Below, piece after piece: positions 5,642 to 6,324 of a DNA stretch of 6,324 nucleotides. How positions within the stretch are numbered: position 1 is the first letter of the stretch; every line of letters starts with the position of its first letter. Both the position numbers and the translations under genes were made by a program. Source of the stretch: Bacilli bacterium (GTDB lineage Bacteria; Bacillota_I; Bacilli_A; RF39; UBA660); contig JAAWDC010000131.1 of NCBI GenBank assembly GCA_022793565.1, forward strand, positions 1-6,324, given 5' to 3'. The notes beneath the pieces are model-generated. The model was not told the origin of the DNA and did no database searches. It saw nothing but the letters and a program-made list of their open reading frames with translations.

Positions 5642-6324
5642 TTATACACCAATCGCATGAGAAGTCTTCTTTAAATAAATTTTACGAATCCAGTCAACAG
5701 GAATGACTGTACTAGCTAATAAAAGCATAAATAAAAGTTCCTGAACAGTTAGACCAAAAGTACGGAATAAAGATCCTCCAAAATATATTAAAAGTAATTG
5801 AACAATGACAATAAATCCAATAATAATAAGAAAAGCCCGATTCCACCAAATATTAGAAATCAAATTTAATCTCTCTGTTCTGGCATTAAAACAATTGAAA
5901 ATTCCCATAAAAATAAATAATCCAAAAAATGCAGTCATTAAATACTTTTGATTCGGATCTGATCGAAAGAAATGACCAATCCAAGGATTCTTTAAAAAAA
6001 TGACACAAAGAAGTGCAGAATATGTCCCTGTAAAAAGAATTTCATGAAGCATATAACGATTCATAATTGCTTCATCCTTCCGTTTTGGTTTTTCTTTCAT
6101 ATACTCTAAAAGTGGTGGCTCATATGCAAAAGCAATTCCCGCAAATGTATCCATAATCATATTAATCCATAACATTTGAATCACAGTAACTGGAGTCTCT
6201 ATACCAATGAATGGTCCAATAATGGATAGACTAATCGCACAAAGATTCACTGTTAATTGAAAAATAATAAACTTCCGAATACTTTTAAAAATTGTTCTTC
6301 CAAAAAGAATGGCCTTCGAAATAG
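5642..6324 (-). CDS. P-type Ca2+-transporting ATPase, C-terminal 226 residues (N-terminal part outside window)
   Basis: The protein exports Ca2+ across the cytoplasmic membrane at the cost of ATP. Only its C-terminal membrane region is visible. The frame stays open to the right edge, so this is the end of a longer gene. The fragment starts ISKAILFGRTIFKSIRKFI, typical of the entry into M5 of P2-type ATPases. M5 holds QLTVN with Asn26 and Ala29. M6 is IQMLWINMIMDT with Asn54 and Asp58, followed by the FAYEPPL signature. Four more hydrophobic helices follow (M7-M10) at about 96-112, 126-145, 157-180 and 190-208. The M6 NxxMD pattern and Ala (not Glu) three residues after the M5 Asn match plasma-membrane (IIB) pumps, which carry one Ca2+ per cycle, rather than SERCA. 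The nucleotide-binding and phosphorylation domains are not visible, so ion specificity is inferred from M5/M6. No terminator hairpin is visible after its stop. Confidence 0.92.
   Translation of the reverse strand, partial: ISKAILFGRTIFKSIRKFIIFQLTVNLCAISLSIIGPFIGIETPVTVIQMLWINMIMDTFAGIAFAYEPPLLEYMKEKPKRKDEAIMNRYMLHEILFTGTYSALLCVIFLKNPWIGHFFRSDPNQKYLMTAFFGLFIFMGIFNCFNARTERLNLISNIWWNRAFLIIIGFIVIVQLLLIYFGGSLFRTFGLTVQELLFMLLLASTVIPVDWIRKIYLKKTSHAIGV

Noticed and set aside
6248..6250. GTG at 6250 as the start of a short membrane protein
   Set aside because: The frame continues upstream with the conserved GRTIFKSIRKF and QLTVN sequence of P-type ATPases, so this Val lies inside a longer gene.
1..6324. 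Mycoplasma-type code, CRISPR array, tRNA or insertion sequence
   Set aside because: TGA is used as a stop and TGG for Trp; there are no regularly spaced repeats, no cloverleaf and no transposase or terminal inverted repeats. The only clear inverted repeat is the terminator stem.

Overview
The window is AT-rich with almost no spacing between genes. It uses TGG for Trp and TGA as a stop (the stop at 1169-1167), so it follows the ordinary bacterial code. Promoters are sigma-A type (TTGACA/TTTACA with TATAAT) and Shine-Dalgarno sites are strong and purine-rich. The conjugation-type genes are of the Gram-positive kind (a PrgI-like protein, no outer-membrane components). Together these suggest a low-GC Bacillota, perhaps a gut lineage; the genus cannot be read from the sequence. 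Every gene lies on the minus strand, so the window is described from its right end to its left end.

Right end (6324-5642): the C-terminal part of a P-type Ca2+ ATPase of the plasma-membrane (IIB) type, probably a chromosomal housekeeping gene. Next (5587-5042) is a protein of 181 residues that I do not recognise. It has its own near-consensus extended -10 promoter (5640-5613) and ends at a stem-loop terminator (about 5024-4985), so it looks monocistronic.

Main region (4957-1): a second good promoter (4957-4929) drives a compact operon of five type IV secretion / conjugation-type genes. In order they are: a secreted two-helix VirB2/TrbC-like protein with a duplicated cysteine-rich domain (4888-4055); a polytopic VirB6/TrbL-like channel protein with a long soluble tail (4049-2013); a PrgI-like two-helix membrane protein (1995-1669); a TraC/VirB4 N-terminal-domain-like protein (about 1706-1167); and a VirB4-family ATPase with Walker A that runs off the left edge (1170-1). 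The last three are coupled by overlaps.

The set is consistent with the inner-membrane core of a Gram-positive mating-pair-formation apparatus: VirB4 as the energising ATPase, VirB6 and PrgI as the membrane channel, and the VirB2-like protein as a pilin or surface subunit. No relaxase, coupling protein (VirD4), cell-wall hydrolase (VirB1-like), integrase or attachment site lies in the window, so whether this is an integrated conjugative element or a domesticated secretion system cannot be decided here. The most unusual features are the repeated Cys-rich ectodomain on the VirB2-like protein and the VirB4 polypeptide divided into two overlapping genes.
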